Positions 44,665 through 53,073 of a stretch of 64,000 nucleotides of DNA are shown here, piece after piece. Source of the stretch: Mycobacterium colombiense CECT 3035 (lineage in GTDB: Bacteria > Actinomycetota > Actinomycetes > Mycobacteriales > Mycobacteriaceae). The stretch's first letter is position 1; the number at the start of each line of letters is the position of its first letter. Location: positions 2,604,001 through 2,668,000 of the forward strand of contig NZ_CP020821.1 of the NCBI RefSeq assembly GCF_002105755.1. The letters run 5' to 3'. A program made the position numbers and the translations under genes. Under the pieces are notes generated by a model, which searched no databases, was not told the DNA's origin, and was given only the letters and a program-made list of their open reading frames with translations.

Positions 44665-45846
44665 CTAACCCGCGCGCAGGATCAGGGCGTCGCCCTGGCC
44701 GCCGGCCCCGCACAGCGCCGCCACCGCGTATCCGGAGCCGCGTCGCGACAACTCCAGGGCGGCGTGCAGCGTGATCCGCGCCCCCGACATCCCGATGGGG
44801 TGGCCGACGGCGATCGCGCCGCCGTTGACGTTGACCAGGTCTGGGTTCACGCCCAGCTCCCGGGTCGAGGCCAGCGCCACCGCGGAAAACGCCTCGTTGA
44901 TCTCGATGACGTCGAGCTGGTCGACGGAGATGCCCTCCCGGCCGAGCGCCTTCTTGATCGCGTTCGCCGGCTGCGACTGCAGGGTGGAGTCCGGTCCGGC
45001 CACCACGCCGTGGGCGCCGATCTCGGCCAGCCAGGTCAGCCCCATTTCCTGGGCCTTGGCCTTGCTCATCACCACGACGGCGGCCGCGCCGTCGGAGATC
45101 TGGGAGGCCGAACCGGCGGTGATGGTGCCGTCGCGGCGGAACGCCGGCTTGAGGCCGGCCAGCGACTCGGCGGTGGTGTTGGCCCGGATGCCCTCGTCCT
45201 CGGTGAACTGCAGCGGATCACCCTTGCGCTGCGGGATGTTGACGGGCACGACCTCGTCGGTGAAGACGCCGTCCTTCCAGGCCGCGGCAGCCTTCTGGTG
45301 GGACCGCGCAGCGAACTCGTCCTGCTCGGCCCGGGTGAATTTGTCGACGTCGTTGCGCTGCTCGGTGAGCGCGCCCATCGGCTGGTCGGTGAACACGTCG
45401 TGCAGGCCGTCGTAGGCCATGTGGTCCAGCACCGTCACGTCGCCGTACTTGTAGCCCGAGCGGCTGTCCATCAGCAGGTGCGGCGCCTTGGTCATGGACT
45501 CCTGGCCGCCGGCCACCACCACATCGAATTCGCCCGCGCGAATGAGCTGGTCAGCCAGCGCGATGGAGTCGATGCCGGACAGGCACATCTTGTTGATCGT
45601 CAGCGCCGGAACGTCCCATCCGATGCCGGCCGCGACGGCCGCCTGGCGCGCCGGCATCTGGCCGGCCCCGGCGGTCAGGACCTGGCCCATGATCACGTAG
45701 TCGACCGCGGCCGCCGGGACTTCGGCCTTTTCCAGGGCGGCCTTGATCGCGATGGCCCCCAGATCGCTGGCGGAAAAATCCTTCAGCGAACCCATCAGCT
45801 TGCCGATGGGGGTCCGTGCTCCAGCAACGATCACCGACGTCGTCAT
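44665..45846 (-). CDS. fadA4: acetyl-CoA acetyltransferase
   Basis: 393 aa. Biosynthetic-type thiolase: condenses two acetyl-CoA, or cleaves acetoacetyl-CoA. Cys88 in [12 protein letters not shown] is the acyl carrier, with [16 protein letters not shown] (histidine) and [11 protein letters not shown] (second cysteine, near residue 379). The [10 protein letters not shown] form and length match acetoacetyl-CoA thiolases, and the position matches Rv1323. ATG at 45846. It diverges from the epimerase gene at 45928 with an 81-base gap; both act on small acyl-CoA units. Confidence 0.94.
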   Translation of the reverse strand: MTTSVIVAGARTPIGKLMGSLKDFSASDLGAIAIKAALEKAEVPAAAVDYVIMGQVLTAGAGQMPARQAAVAAGIGWDVPALTINKMCLSGIDSIALADQLIRAGEFDVVVAGGQESMTKAPHLLMDSRSGYKYGDVTVLDHMAYDGLHDVFTDQPMGALTEQRNDVDKFTRAEQDEFAARSHQKAAAAWKDGVFTDEVVPVNIPQRKGDPLQFTEDEGIRANTTAESLAGLKPAFRRDGTITAGSASQISDGAAAVVVMSKAKAQEMGLTWLAEIGAHGVVAGPDSTLQSQPANAIKKALGREGISVDQLDVIEINEAFSAVALASTRELGVNPDLVNVNGGAIAVGHPIGMSGARITLHAALELSRRGSGYAVAALCGAGGQGDALILRAG

Positions 45847-45927
45847 GACTATCTCCTAACCCTGCGCCGACGGCCGGTTCGGCCTCCCGGGGAAGCGCAA
45901 TCTTTGCCGCCAGGTTACCGTTATGTG

Positions 45928-46392
45928 ATGACGACCGATCAAGTTGACGCCCGTCAGATCCTGGCCACCTCACTGGTGACGGCGATCGATCACGTCGGCA
46001 TCGCAGTCGCCGACCTGGACGCCGCCATCGCCTGGTACCACGACACCCTCGGCATGATCCTGGTGCACGAGGAAGTCAACGAGGAGCAGGGAATCCGCGA
46101 AGCCATGCTGGCCGTGCGCGGCGCCCCGGCGGGCACGGCGCAGATCCAGTTGATGGCCCCGATCGACGAGTCCTCGACGATCGCGAAGTTCCTCGACAAG
46201 CGCGGTCCGGGCATCCAGCAGATGGCCGTTCGGGTGAGTGACCTCGACGCGTTGGTCGAGCAACTCCGCGAGCAGGGCGTGCGCCTGATCTACGACGCAC
46301 CCCGTCGCGGCACGGCAAACTCGCGGATCAACTTCATCCACCCCAAAGACGGCGGCGGAGTTCTGATCGAACTCGTCGAACCGGCCGCCTGA
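45928..46392 (+). CDS. methylmalonyl-CoA epimerase
   Basis: 154 aa, vicinal-oxygen-chelate fold. Interconverts the (R) and (S) forms of methylmalonyl-CoA, joining propionyl-CoA carboxylation to the B12-dependent mutase and to methyl-branched lipid synthesis. Metal ligands: His in AIDHVGIAVADLD, Gln in AQIQLMAP and Glu in LIELVEP; HPKDGGGVL is the family signature near the C-terminus. The ATG at 45928 is chosen; the open frame extends far upstream only as a shadow of fadA4. Equivalent to Rv1322A. The B12-making PduO-type enzyme at 61953 supports the same route. Confidence 0.92.
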   Translation: MTTDQVDARQILATSLVTAIDHVGIAVADLDAAIAWYHDTLGMILVHEEVNEEQGIREAMLAVRGAPAGTAQIQLMAPIDESSTIAKFLDKRGPGIQQMAVRVSDLDALVEQLREQGVRLIYDAPRRGTANSRINFIHPKDGGGVLIELVEPAA

Positions 46393-46402
46393 GCCTCGGT
46401 AT

Positions 46403-46708
46403 TCACGACCACCTCCTGGTGGGACCGCGGGTAGCGCGGTGCGCCCAGCACGGCGTGTGCCAATGCCGGCGATCCTCGACCTGACCGGGGCCTCCCCCGG
46501 GCGTCGAATCGATCGGCCACACCACCAGATGTGCTGAGCCGGAGCGTATTTCGTGATCGCAACCGGGGCACCGATACGTCTTGACCGCGCGGGCCGCCGG
46601 GACGGCACGGACTTCATACTCGTGACCGTCGGGCCCGAGCTCCACCCGGCGTAGTGGCGGCGGCGCCAACGGCCGCTGCCGGCGTGGCGGGGTACGGCGC
46701 CGAGCCAT
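46403..46708 (-). CDS. small zinc-ribbon-like protein (Rv1322 homologue)
   Basis: 101 aa. Strongly basic N-terminus (MARRRTPPRRQRPLAPPPLRRVEL), then YRCPGCDHEIRSGSAH and HWHTPCWAHR, which give a Cys-x2-Cys and a His/Cys pair able to hold one zinc ion. No catalytic motif. Annotated in relatives only as a conserved hypothetical or ATP/GTP-binding protein. It lies 23 bases downstream of nucS on the same strand, so it is probably co-transcribed; a nucleic-acid role is plausible but unproved. Confidence 0.82.
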   Translation of the reverse strand: MARRRTPPRRQRPLAPPPLRRVELGPDGHEYEVRAVPAARAVKTYRCPGCDHEIRSGSAHLVVWPIDSTPGGGPGQVEDRRHWHTPCWAHRATRGPTRRWS

Positions 46709-46731
46709 GCGATCAGTGTAGTGGCGGACCG

Positions 46732-47412
46732 TCAGAACAGCCGGTATTCGTCGCTGTCCATACCCCGCATCTTGTCATAATCCAATGTCAGACAACGGAT
46801 CCCGCGATCGATCGCCAGTGTGCGGGCCTGCGGTTTGATCTGCTGAGCGGCGAACACGCCTTTTACCGGCGCGAGCACGGTGTCGCGGTTGAGCAGCTCC
46901 AGGTACCGGGTGAGCTGCTCGACGCCGTCGATCTCACCGCGCCGCTTGATCTCCACCGCCACCGACCCACCTCGTTCGTCGCGGCAGAGCAGATCGACGG
47001 GCCCGATGGCGGTCATGTACTCGCGGCGAACCAGCGTGTATCCCTCACCCAGCAGTTGCACGTGCTCGGCGAGCAGCGCCTGCAGGTGCGCCTCGACGCC
47101 GTCCTTGACCAGCCCGGGATCGACACCGAGCTCGTGGCTGGAGTCGTGTTCGATCTCCTCGACGGTGATGCGCAGCTGTTCGCCGGCTTTGTTCTCGACC
47201 ACCCACACCGGGGACCCGTCGCCGGGCTCCTCGGTCAACCAGCAGGGCGGGCTCATCCAGTTCAGCGGCTTGTAGGCGCGGTCGTCGGCGTGCACACTGA
47301 CCGATCCATCCGCCTTGAACAGCAGCAACCTGCGGGCGGACGGCAGATGCGCGGTGAGCCTGCCGACGTAGTCAACGGTGCATTGAGCGATCACTAGACG
47401 CACCCGACTCAC
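46732..47412 (-). CDS. nucS: mismatch-specific endonuclease NucS/EndoMS
   Basis: 226 aa from a GTG. It provides the mismatch repair of mycobacteria, which lack MutS and MutL, by cutting both strands at mismatches. The N-terminal part ([27 protein letters not shown]) forms the dimer and DNA-binding region. The C-terminal nuclease domain has the RecB-like signature [34 protein letters not shown], with the metal-binding Asp, Glu and Lys. The very C-terminus ([10 protein letters not shown]) resembles the sliding-clamp-binding tail. It diverges from the adenylate cyclase with a 36-base gap. Confidence 0.96.
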   Translation of the reverse strand: MSRVRLVIAQCTVDYVGRLTAHLPSARRLLLFKADGSVSVHADDRAYKPLNWMSPPCWLTEEPGDGSPVWVVENKAGEQLRITVEEIEHDSSHELGVDPGLVKDGVEAHLQALLAEHVQLLGEGYTLVRREYMTAIGPVDLLCRDERGGSVAVEIKRRGEIDGVEQLTRYLELLNRDTVLAPVKGVFAAQQIKPQARTLAIDRGIRCLTLDYDKMRGMDSDEYRLF

Positions 47413-47448
47413 CTTAGAGCGTGGCCGACAACATAGGCTGACGCCACC

Positions 47449-49068
47449 ATGTCGCCCAACCAGTCCGTGGCGCAGCGAATAGGCCGGGTGCTCGAGCGGG
47501 TGACCCGCCAGAGTGGCCGTCTACCAGAGACGCCCGCGTACGGGTCGCTGCTGCTGGGACGGGTCTCCGAAAGCCAGGGCCGGCGCCGGATTCGGATCCA
47601 GATCATCATGACGGTTCTGGTGCTGGGAGCGAACCTGCTCGGAATCGGCGCGGGTCTGATCCTGGTCATCGTCGCCATCCCGGTACCGAGCATCTTCGAC
47701 GACGCGCCGGCGTGGCTCACCTTCGGGGTCGCACCGGCCTACATCGTCCTGGCGCTCACGGTGGGCACCGTCTGGATCACCCGCCGGACCGTCCTGGCGT
47801 TGCGCTGGGCGATCGAGGAGCGCACGCCGACGCCCGAGGATGAACGCAATACGTTCATCGCCCCGTGGCGGATCGCGCTGGTCGACCTCGTCTTGTGGGG
47901 CACCGGCGCGTTGCTGTATACGGTGCTCTACGGCCTGGTCAATACGATGTTCATCCCCCGCTTCCTGGTCGGGGTGAGCTTCTGCGGCGTGCTGGTGGCC
48001 ACCGGCAGTTACCTGCTCGCCGAGTTGTCTTTGCGTCCGGTGGCGGCTCAGGCGCTCGAGGCCGGGCCGCCGCCGCGGCGGCTGGCGGCGGGAATCATGG
48101 GCCGGACCATGATGGTGTGGTTCCTCGGTTCGGGGGTGCCCATCATCGGCATCGCACTCCTGACGCTGTTCGAGATCTGGCTGCGCAATCTGACCCAGAC
48201 CCAGTTCGCGGTCGGCGTGCTGATCGTGTCGTCGGCCGCGCTGATTTTCGGCTGCATGCTGATGTGGATCCTGGCCTGGCTGACCGCGACGCCGGTGCGG
48301 GTGGTGCGGGCGGCGCTGCAGCGGGTCGAGGAGGGCGACCTGCGCGGCGACCTGGTGGTGTTCGACGGCACCGAACTCGGCGAGCTGCAACGGGGTTTCA
48401 ACGCGATGGTCGACGGCCTGCGCGAGCGCGAACGGGTGCGCGACCTTTTCGGTCGCCACGTCGGCCGCGAGGTGGCGCTGGCCGCCGAACGCGAGATGCC
48501 GAAGCTGGGCGGCGAGGAACGCCATGTGGCGGTCGTCTTTATCGACATCGTCGGCTCCACGCAATTGGTGACCAACAGACCCCCGGCCGAAGTCGTCAGT
48601 GTGCTCAACCAGTTCTTCGCCATCGTCGTCGAGGAAGTGGATCGACATCACGGACTGGTCAACAAGTTCGAAGGCGACGCGTCCCTGGCGATCTTCGGCG
48701 CGCCGAACCGACTTGATTCTCCCGAGGACGAGGCGCTGGCCGCCGCCCGCTGCATCACCGGCCGACTGGCCAACGAGATGTCCGAACTCTCGGCCGGCAT
48801 CGGCGTGGCGGCGGGTCAAGCCGTCGCCGGAAACGTCGGTGCCAGGGAACGTTTCGAGTACACCGTGATCGGCGAACCGGTCAACGAGGCGGCCCGGCTG
48901 TGCGAGCTGGCCAAGTCGCATTCCAGCCGGCTGCTCGCGACGGCCGACGCCGTCGAGCGTGCGAGCGAAAACGAGCGGGAGCGTTGGTCTTTGGGCGACA
49001 CCGTGACCCTGCGCGGCCATGAGCGTCCCACTCGCCTGGCGTCGCCGGTCGACCAGCTGACGCGATGA
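47449..49068 (+). CDS. membrane-bound class III adenylate cyclase with HAMP domain
   Basis: 539 aa. Six predicted membrane helices (about 50-270), a HAMP linker (about 279-331, [23 protein letters not shown]), and a catalytic domain from about 355. Metal aspartates Asp366 ([10 protein letters not shown]) and Asp410 ([12 protein letters not shown]), adenine-selecting Lys406, and transition-state Asn479/Arg483 ([10 protein letters not shown]) are all present, so it should make cAMP. It is related to the M. tuberculosis Rv1318c/Rv1319c/Rv1320c group; here one copy replaces the three. It diverges from nucS. Confidence 0.92.
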   Translation: MSPNQSVAQRIGRVLERVTRQSGRLPETPAYGSLLLGRVSESQGRRRIRIQIIMTVLVLGANLLGIGAGLILVIVAIPVPSIFDDAPAWLTFGVAPAYIVLALTVGTVWITRRTVLALRWAIEERTPTPEDERNTFIAPWRIALVDLVLWGTGALLYTVLYGLVNTMFIPRFLVGVSFCGVLVATGSYLLAELSLRPVAAQALEAGPPPRRLAAGIMGRTMMVWFLGSGVPIIGIALLTLFEIWLRNLTQTQFAVGVLIVSSAALIFGCMLMWILAWLTATPVRVVRAALQRVEEGDLRGDLVVFDGTELGELQRGFNAMVDGLRERERVRDLFGRHVGREVALAAEREMPKLGGEERHVAVVFIDIVGSTQLVTNRPPAEVVSVLNQFFAIVVEEVDRHHGLVNKFEGDASLAIFGAPNRLDSPEDEALAAARCITGRLANEMSELSAGIGVAAGQAVAGNVGARERFEYTVIGEPVNEAARLCELAKSHSSRLLATADAVERASENERERWSLGDTVTLRGHERPTRLASPVDQLTR

Positions 49069-49132
49069 TTGATAACGATTCGAAATGGGTACAGCGACAA
49101 AGAAGTTGACCCCTGAAGAGATTGGCTTTGAC

Positions 49133-49510
49133 ATGACCGGTAGTGGAACTGCCCGCCGTGTTTCGATCGCCGCGGGAATCGCCGCGGCGATTGCCTTGAG
49201 TTCGTTGTCCGCGGGATGCTCGAGCAACAACAACAACAAGAGCCCCAGCACCTCGACCGTCACCACCACCGTCACGACGCCGGCGAGCGTCACGACCACA
49301 GCGCCGACGGCACCGGGTACCGGTGGCCCGGGCGGCGGTGGACCCGGCGTCGGGCCGGGTGGCGCCACCACCGCCGGGCCTGGCGGTTCGGGTGCAGGCG
49401 CCGGACCGGGTGGGGCCAGCGCGGGCGTGCCGGGCGCCGGGGCTTCCGCGGGACCGGGCGGCGCGGGTGCGTGCGCCGGCGGCGTGTGTGTCGGCACGCC
49501 TCCCGGCTGA
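49133..49510 (+). CDS. glycine/proline-rich putative lipoprotein
   Basis: 125 aa from the ATG at 49133; an ATG 16 codons earlier is in frame but would put a charged stretch before the signal. Signal peptide with lipobox: TARRVSIAAGIAAAIALSS then LSAGC (lipidated Cys). After it come SSNNNNKS, a Thr/Val-rich stretch, and a long Gly/Pro/Ala-rich low-complexity tail ending ACAGGVCVGTPPG with two cysteines. Probably anchored in the outer leaflet of the cytoplasmic membrane. Function unknown. It lies 64 bases after the cyclase. Confidence 0.75.
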   Translation: MTGSGTARRVSIAAGIAAAIALSSLSAGCSSNNNNKSPSTSTVTTTVTTPASVTTTAPTAPGTGGPGGGGPGVGPGGATTAGPGGSGAGAGPGGASAGVPGAGASAGPGGAGACAGGVCVGTPPG

Positions 49511-49533
49511 TTCGGGGCCGCGCAGCCGGCGGG

Positions 49534-50769
49534 TTACCGAGCGGTGGCCATCGACCTCGCGAGGCCGTCGGCGCGGGATCCGTTCTCCCGCACCAATAGC
49601 GCGACCAGAAGCGTGCCGGCTATGAGCAGGCCGCCGACAAACCACGCCGTGGCCGGCCAGCCGCCGACCGCGTAGACGAGGCCGCCCAGCGCGCCGGCCA
49701 CCGACCCGCCCAGGTAGTAACTGAACAGGTACAGCGCGGAGGCCTCGGCGCGGTCTCGGTGCGCGACCGCGCCGACCCAGCCGCTGGCAACGGTGTGCGC
49801 GGCGAAGAACCCACCGGTGAACACGCCCACACCGATGACGATTACGACCAGTGCATGCGGGACGGTGAGCAGCAGGCCGGTCACGGTGATCGGCAACGCG
49901 GCGCCCAGCACGAACCGGCGCCCCCTGCGGTCCGCGAGCCGCCCCGCCACGACCGATGTCCAGGTGCCGACGAGGTACAGGACGAATAGCAGTCCGGCCA
50001 CCGAGGATGCCAATCCGAAGGGCTGCGCGGTCAGTCGGTAGCCGAGGTAGTTGTAGACCGTGACGAATCCGCCCATCAGCACCGAGCCCAGCGCAAAGAG
50101 CTTCAGTAACACGGGGTTTCGTGCATGGGCGGTAAGGTTGCCGATCGCGGCCCGCGCACTCGCCGCCTTCGGGGTGAAGAATTGTGACCTCGGTACCAGC
50201 AGGGCGAACACCGCCGTGCCGGCCAGTGTCGTCGCGGAGGACGCCAACAGCGCCACCCGCCAATTGCTGACGTCGACGACCAGCGACGGCACGATCCGCC
50301 CGACCAGCCCTCCCACCGTGGTGCCGGCGACGTAGCGGCCCATTGCCGAGCCGAGCGACGAGGCGTGCACCTCCTCGGCGAGGAAGGCCATCGCGACCGC
50401 GGGTATCCCGGCGAGCGCGACCCCATGCAGCGCGCGTCCCGCGAGCAGCACGCCGAGCGTGGGGCTCCACGGCAGCAGCATCCCGATGACGCTGGACGCT
50501 ATCCCCGAGGCGAGCATCACGGTGGTGCGCCCGTACCGCTCGGAAAGGACGCTCGCGGGAATGATCGACAGCGCCAACATCCCTGTCGTCAGCGAGACCG
50601 TCAACGCCGCGGTGGCCGGCGTGATGCGATAGCTCGCCGACAACGCCGGCAACAGGGCCTGCGTGCAGTACATCGCGGCGAAACTGGCCAGGCCGGCGCC
50701 GTACAGCGCGGCGGTGATCCGCCGGTATCCCTTGGTTCCGGCTTGATGCGCGACGACGGCCTGAGGCAT
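49534..50769 (-). CDS. MFS transporter (YnfM/arabinose-efflux type)
   Basis: 411 aa with 12 predicted membrane helices. MFS signature loop between helices 2 and 3: SVLSERYGRTTVMLA; the matching loop in the second half reads GRLADRRGRRFVLGA. The N-terminal TQALLPALSASYRITPATAALTVSLTTG is typical of YnfM-like drug/metabolite exporters. It diverges from a LysR regulator with an 88-base gap holding a LysR-type site, so it is probably that regulator's target. The substrate is unknown. Confidence 0.9.
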   Translation of the reverse strand: MPQAVVAHQAGTKGYRRITAALYGAGLASFAAMYCTQALLPALSASYRITPATAALTVSLTTGMLALSIIPASVLSERYGRTTVMLASGIASSVIGMLLPWSPTLGVLLAGRALHGVALAGIPAVAMAFLAEEVHASSLGSAMGRYVAGTTVGGLVGRIVPSLVVDVSNWRVALLASSATTLAGTAVFALLVPRSQFFTPKAASARAAIGNLTAHARNPVLLKLFALGSVLMGGFVTVYNYLGYRLTAQPFGLASSVAGLLFVLYLVGTWTSVVAGRLADRRGRRFVLGAALPITVTGLLLTVPHALVVIVIGVGVFTGGFFAAHTVASGWVGAVAHRDRAEASALYLFSYYLGGSVAGALGGLVYAVGGWPATAWFVGGLLIAGTLLVALLVRENGSRADGLARSMATAR

Positions 50770-50822
50770 AGCAATGATGCTTCGTGCCGCGGCGCCGAAA
50801 AGGAAATGAATTATTTCTCGAT

Positions 50823-50844
50823 TTATGATGCACTTAACACATAA
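50823..50844. promoter_or_regulatory. LysR-type site TTATG-N12-CATAA
   Basis: Perfect 5-bp inverted repeat with the T-N11-A core expected for LysR regulators, in the AT-rich gap between the divergent MFS and LysR genes. Its right end is 14 bases before the LysR start, suiting autorepression, and it is 54 bases from the transporter start. Confidence 0.6.
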
Positions 50845-50857
50845 GCAGAGGTGACGG

Positions 50858-51727
50858 ATGGCGGACGGCGACTACGAGTGGTTCATCACACTCGCTGAGC
50901 TGCAGCACGTCACATCGGCGGCCGAGCAGCTTCACGTCGCACAGCCGACGTTGACCCGGATGCTGGCGCGCCTCGAACAGCGGGTGGGAGTGTCGCTGTT
51001 CGATCGGCACGGCAGGAGGCTTGCCCTCAACACCTACGGCCGGATCTTCTACGAGCACGCCCGGCGGGCCCAGCTGGAGCTCGACGCGGCCAGGCGTGCG
51101 ATCGATGACCTGACGAATCCGGCCGTCAGCGAGATCCGATTGGCATTCCTGAGTTCGTTCGGGTCGACCGTGGTGCCGCGCTTGATCGCGACGTTCGGAA
51201 AGTCGTCGCCGCGAGTGACCTTCACGCTCGAGGAGGGGGCCGCCGAATCGATCGGCGATCGCGTGCAGTCCGGCGCCGTCGACATCGGGGTGGTGTCTCC
51301 GCGGCCGCGCAAGCGAACTCTGGCCTGGCGCAGCCTGTTTCGTCAGCGCCTCGGCGTAGCCGTCCCAGCAGACCACCGGCTTTCGGGCGCTGCGGCGATC
51401 TCCATGACCGATCTCGCCGACGAACCGTTCGTGAGCATGCACCCGGGATTCGGCATGCGCCGACTGCTCGACGAGCTCTGCGCCGCCGCGCAATTCCGGC
51501 CCCGGATCGGTTTGGAAGCACCGAATCTCACGACGGTCGCGGGCCTGGTGGCCGCCGGGCTGGGCGTCAGCCTGGTGCCCATCGACGGCAGCGAGTACGC
51601 GCCGGGCGTGCGTGTGCTGCGGCTGGCCGACGCCGACGCCTACCGCGATGTCGGGCTGATCTGGGATTCCGGTCGACCGCTGTCCCGCTCGGCGCGGGAC
51701 TTCGTCGCGGCCGCCGCGGCCGTGTAG
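50858..51727 (+). CDS. LysR-family transcriptional regulator
   Basis: 289 aa. Winged helix at the N-terminus (WFITLAELQHVTSAAEQLHVAQPTLTRMLARLEQRVGVSLFDR), then a periplasmic-binding-like effector domain (EIRLAFLSSFGSTVVPRLIATF; VAGLVAAGLGVSLVPIDG). ATG at 50858 with AGAGGTGACGG upstream. The usual LysR arrangement with a divergent target, here the MFS exporter, implies ligand-dependent control of export. The effector is unknown. Confidence 0.93.
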   Translation: MADGDYEWFITLAELQHVTSAAEQLHVAQPTLTRMLARLEQRVGVSLFDRHGRRLALNTYGRIFYEHARRAQLELDAARRAIDDLTNPAVSEIRLAFLSSFGSTVVPRLIATFGKSSPRVTFTLEEGAAESIGDRVQSGAVDIGVVSPRPRKRTLAWRSLFRQRLGVAVPADHRLSGAAAISMTDLADEPFVSMHPGFGMRRLLDELCAAAQFRPRIGLEAPNLTTVAGLVAAGLGVSLVPIDGSEYAPGVRVLRLADADAYRDVGLIWDSGRPLSRSARDFVAAAAAV

Positions 51728-51776
51728 CACCACGAGGTGCGGCCCGCGACGCGAGGTCGTGACCGCGGCTATCGGC

Positions 51777-52850
51777 TCAGACGGCGATCTGGTGATGGCG
51801 GGTCTGGTTGCCCCCACACCGCTTCGCTTCGTACATCGCGGTGTCGGCGTGGGCGACTAGCTGGTGAAACGCGTGCTCGGCATATTCCGAGACCACGTTG
51901 CCCAGCGCCAGGGTGGCGATTCCGACGCTGGCGGTCACCGCCGCGTTGACCGCGGCCACGGCGTCGCAGAGCTGCCGGCCCCAGGACGGCAGCTGTTCGG
52001 TCGTCACGATGTCGGCGACCAGGAACTCTTCCCCGCCCACCCGGCCGACGATGGAGGTCTCGCCGCACGCGGCGGTCAGGGTGCCGGCCACCGCGATGAG
52101 CGCCTCGTCGCCGGCGGCGTGCCCCCGGGTGTCGTTGAGCTCTTTGAAGCGGTCCAGGTCAAGCATGGCGACCGCCAGGTGCATGTGATGGGCGCCGGCG
52201 AGCATCCGGCCGACGATCGCGCGATCGCACGCCCTGCGGTTAAGCAGCCCGGTCAGCGGGTCGCGGTTGGCGCGCAGCAGGTCGAGCCACAGGGCCCGTA
52301 CCACGACCTGGATGGCCAGCGGAACGACGACATTGAGTTCCAGCACCAGGAAGTAACCGGTGAACGCCAGCAACGCCTGCCCGGTAGCGGCCAGGCGCAC
52401 CGCCTGCCAGGCCGCGATCGCGCTGGCCATGAAGAAGTTCAGCACCATCAGCCTGGCCGTATGGAAGAACGCGATGTAACCGCCCGTCACCGCCATCGCC
52501 GAGCACGACATCAGGCCGATGAGCGGCTGGGGCTGCCACAGGCAACCGGCGCCGATGGATACGGCGCCGGTCATGATGTAGAACACGGACTGGCGCCGGG
52601 TGGGCCACCCGCTCAACCACAGCGCCGCCATGCACAACCCGAGGACGGCGGCGACGACCGAAACCGTCAGCGCCACACGCGGGTACAGCGGGGTGGGCCC
52701 ATACACCACGTTGACTGGCACCAGCACCAGGGAAGCCGCCACCACGGCCAGAACCCTGCGGGTGCTGGTGCTCAGCCCGTGGGCCTGCAAATAGCCTGTC
52801 AGCCAATCGAAATGGTCGTCTTGGCCCCACCAAGTCGCCAACCACGTCAT
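51777..52850 (-). CDS. membrane-anchored GGDEF-domain protein (probable diguanylate cyclase)
   Basis: 357 aa. About six membrane helices (residues 30-190), then a GGDEF domain: RDPLTGLLNRRACDRA, metal-binding LDLDRFKELNDTRGHAAGDEAL (Asp231, Asp233) and active-site GGEEF at 272-276, followed by VTASVGIATL. All residues needed for c-di-GMP synthesis are kept. The RxxD inhibitory site five residues before GGEEF is missing, so product feedback inhibition is unlikely. No EAL domain is attached. Start at 52850 has AAAGGCGAG upstream. It diverges from alkA with a 223-base gap. Confidence 0.92.
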   Translation of the reverse strand: MTWLATWWGQDDHFDWLTGYLQAHGLSTSTRRVLAVVAASLVLVPVNVVYGPTPLYPRVALTVSVVAAVLGLCMAALWLSGWPTRRQSVFYIMTGAVSIGAGCLWQPQPLIGLMSCSAMAVTGGYIAFFHTARLMVLNFFMASAIAAWQAVRLAATGQALLAFTGYFLVLELNVVVPLAIQVVVRALWLDLLRANRDPLTGLLNRRACDRAIVGRMLAGAHHMHLAVAMLDLDRFKELNDTRGHAAGDEALIAVAGTLTAACGETSIVGRVGGEEFLVADIVTTEQLPSWGRQLCDAVAAVNAAVTASVGIATLALGNVVSEYAEHAFHQLVAHADTAMYEAKRCGGNQTRHHQIAV

Positions 52851-53043
52851 CCGCTCGCCTTTCCCCGAACTCGCTCACCCCGTCGAGTCACACCACCAGA
52901 GTCAGTGAGCCGGATCACAGTAAATACCATCGGGGACGGCAAAATCTCGAATCGACCAGAAAAGGGCACGCGATGGCGAGCCTCCCCGGGGGCCGTTCGC
53001 CGCCTCAGGCCCATCCCACGACGATGTCGCTTTTCCGCCAGTT

Positions 53044-53066
53044 TTGTCGGTGGGCGGGTGTAAGTC
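53044..53066 (+). promoter_or_regulatory. PafBC-type (RecA-NDp) DNA-damage promoter of alkA-ogt
   Basis: TTGTCGGTG at 53044-53052, an eight-base spacer, and TAAGTC at 53061-53066 fit the RecA-independent damage promoter consensus TTGTCRGTG-N8-TANNNT in all but the last base. Transcription would start about 53073, at or next to the alkA GTG (53074), making a leaderless mRNA; this fits the weak ribosome-binding site. The remaining 52851-53043 gap shows no gene. Confidence 0.65.
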
Positions 53067-53073
53067 TGGAACC

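Noticed and set aside
44500-46392. 630-codon open frame ending in the epimerase
   Set aside because: The upstream two thirds are antisense to fadA4 and have no protein-like pattern; the epimerase begins at 45928.
49230-49505. Gly/Pro-rich tail as a PE_PGRS-type protein
   Set aside because: No PE domain is present, and the N-terminus is a lipoprotein signal; the low complexity is a spacer-like tail.
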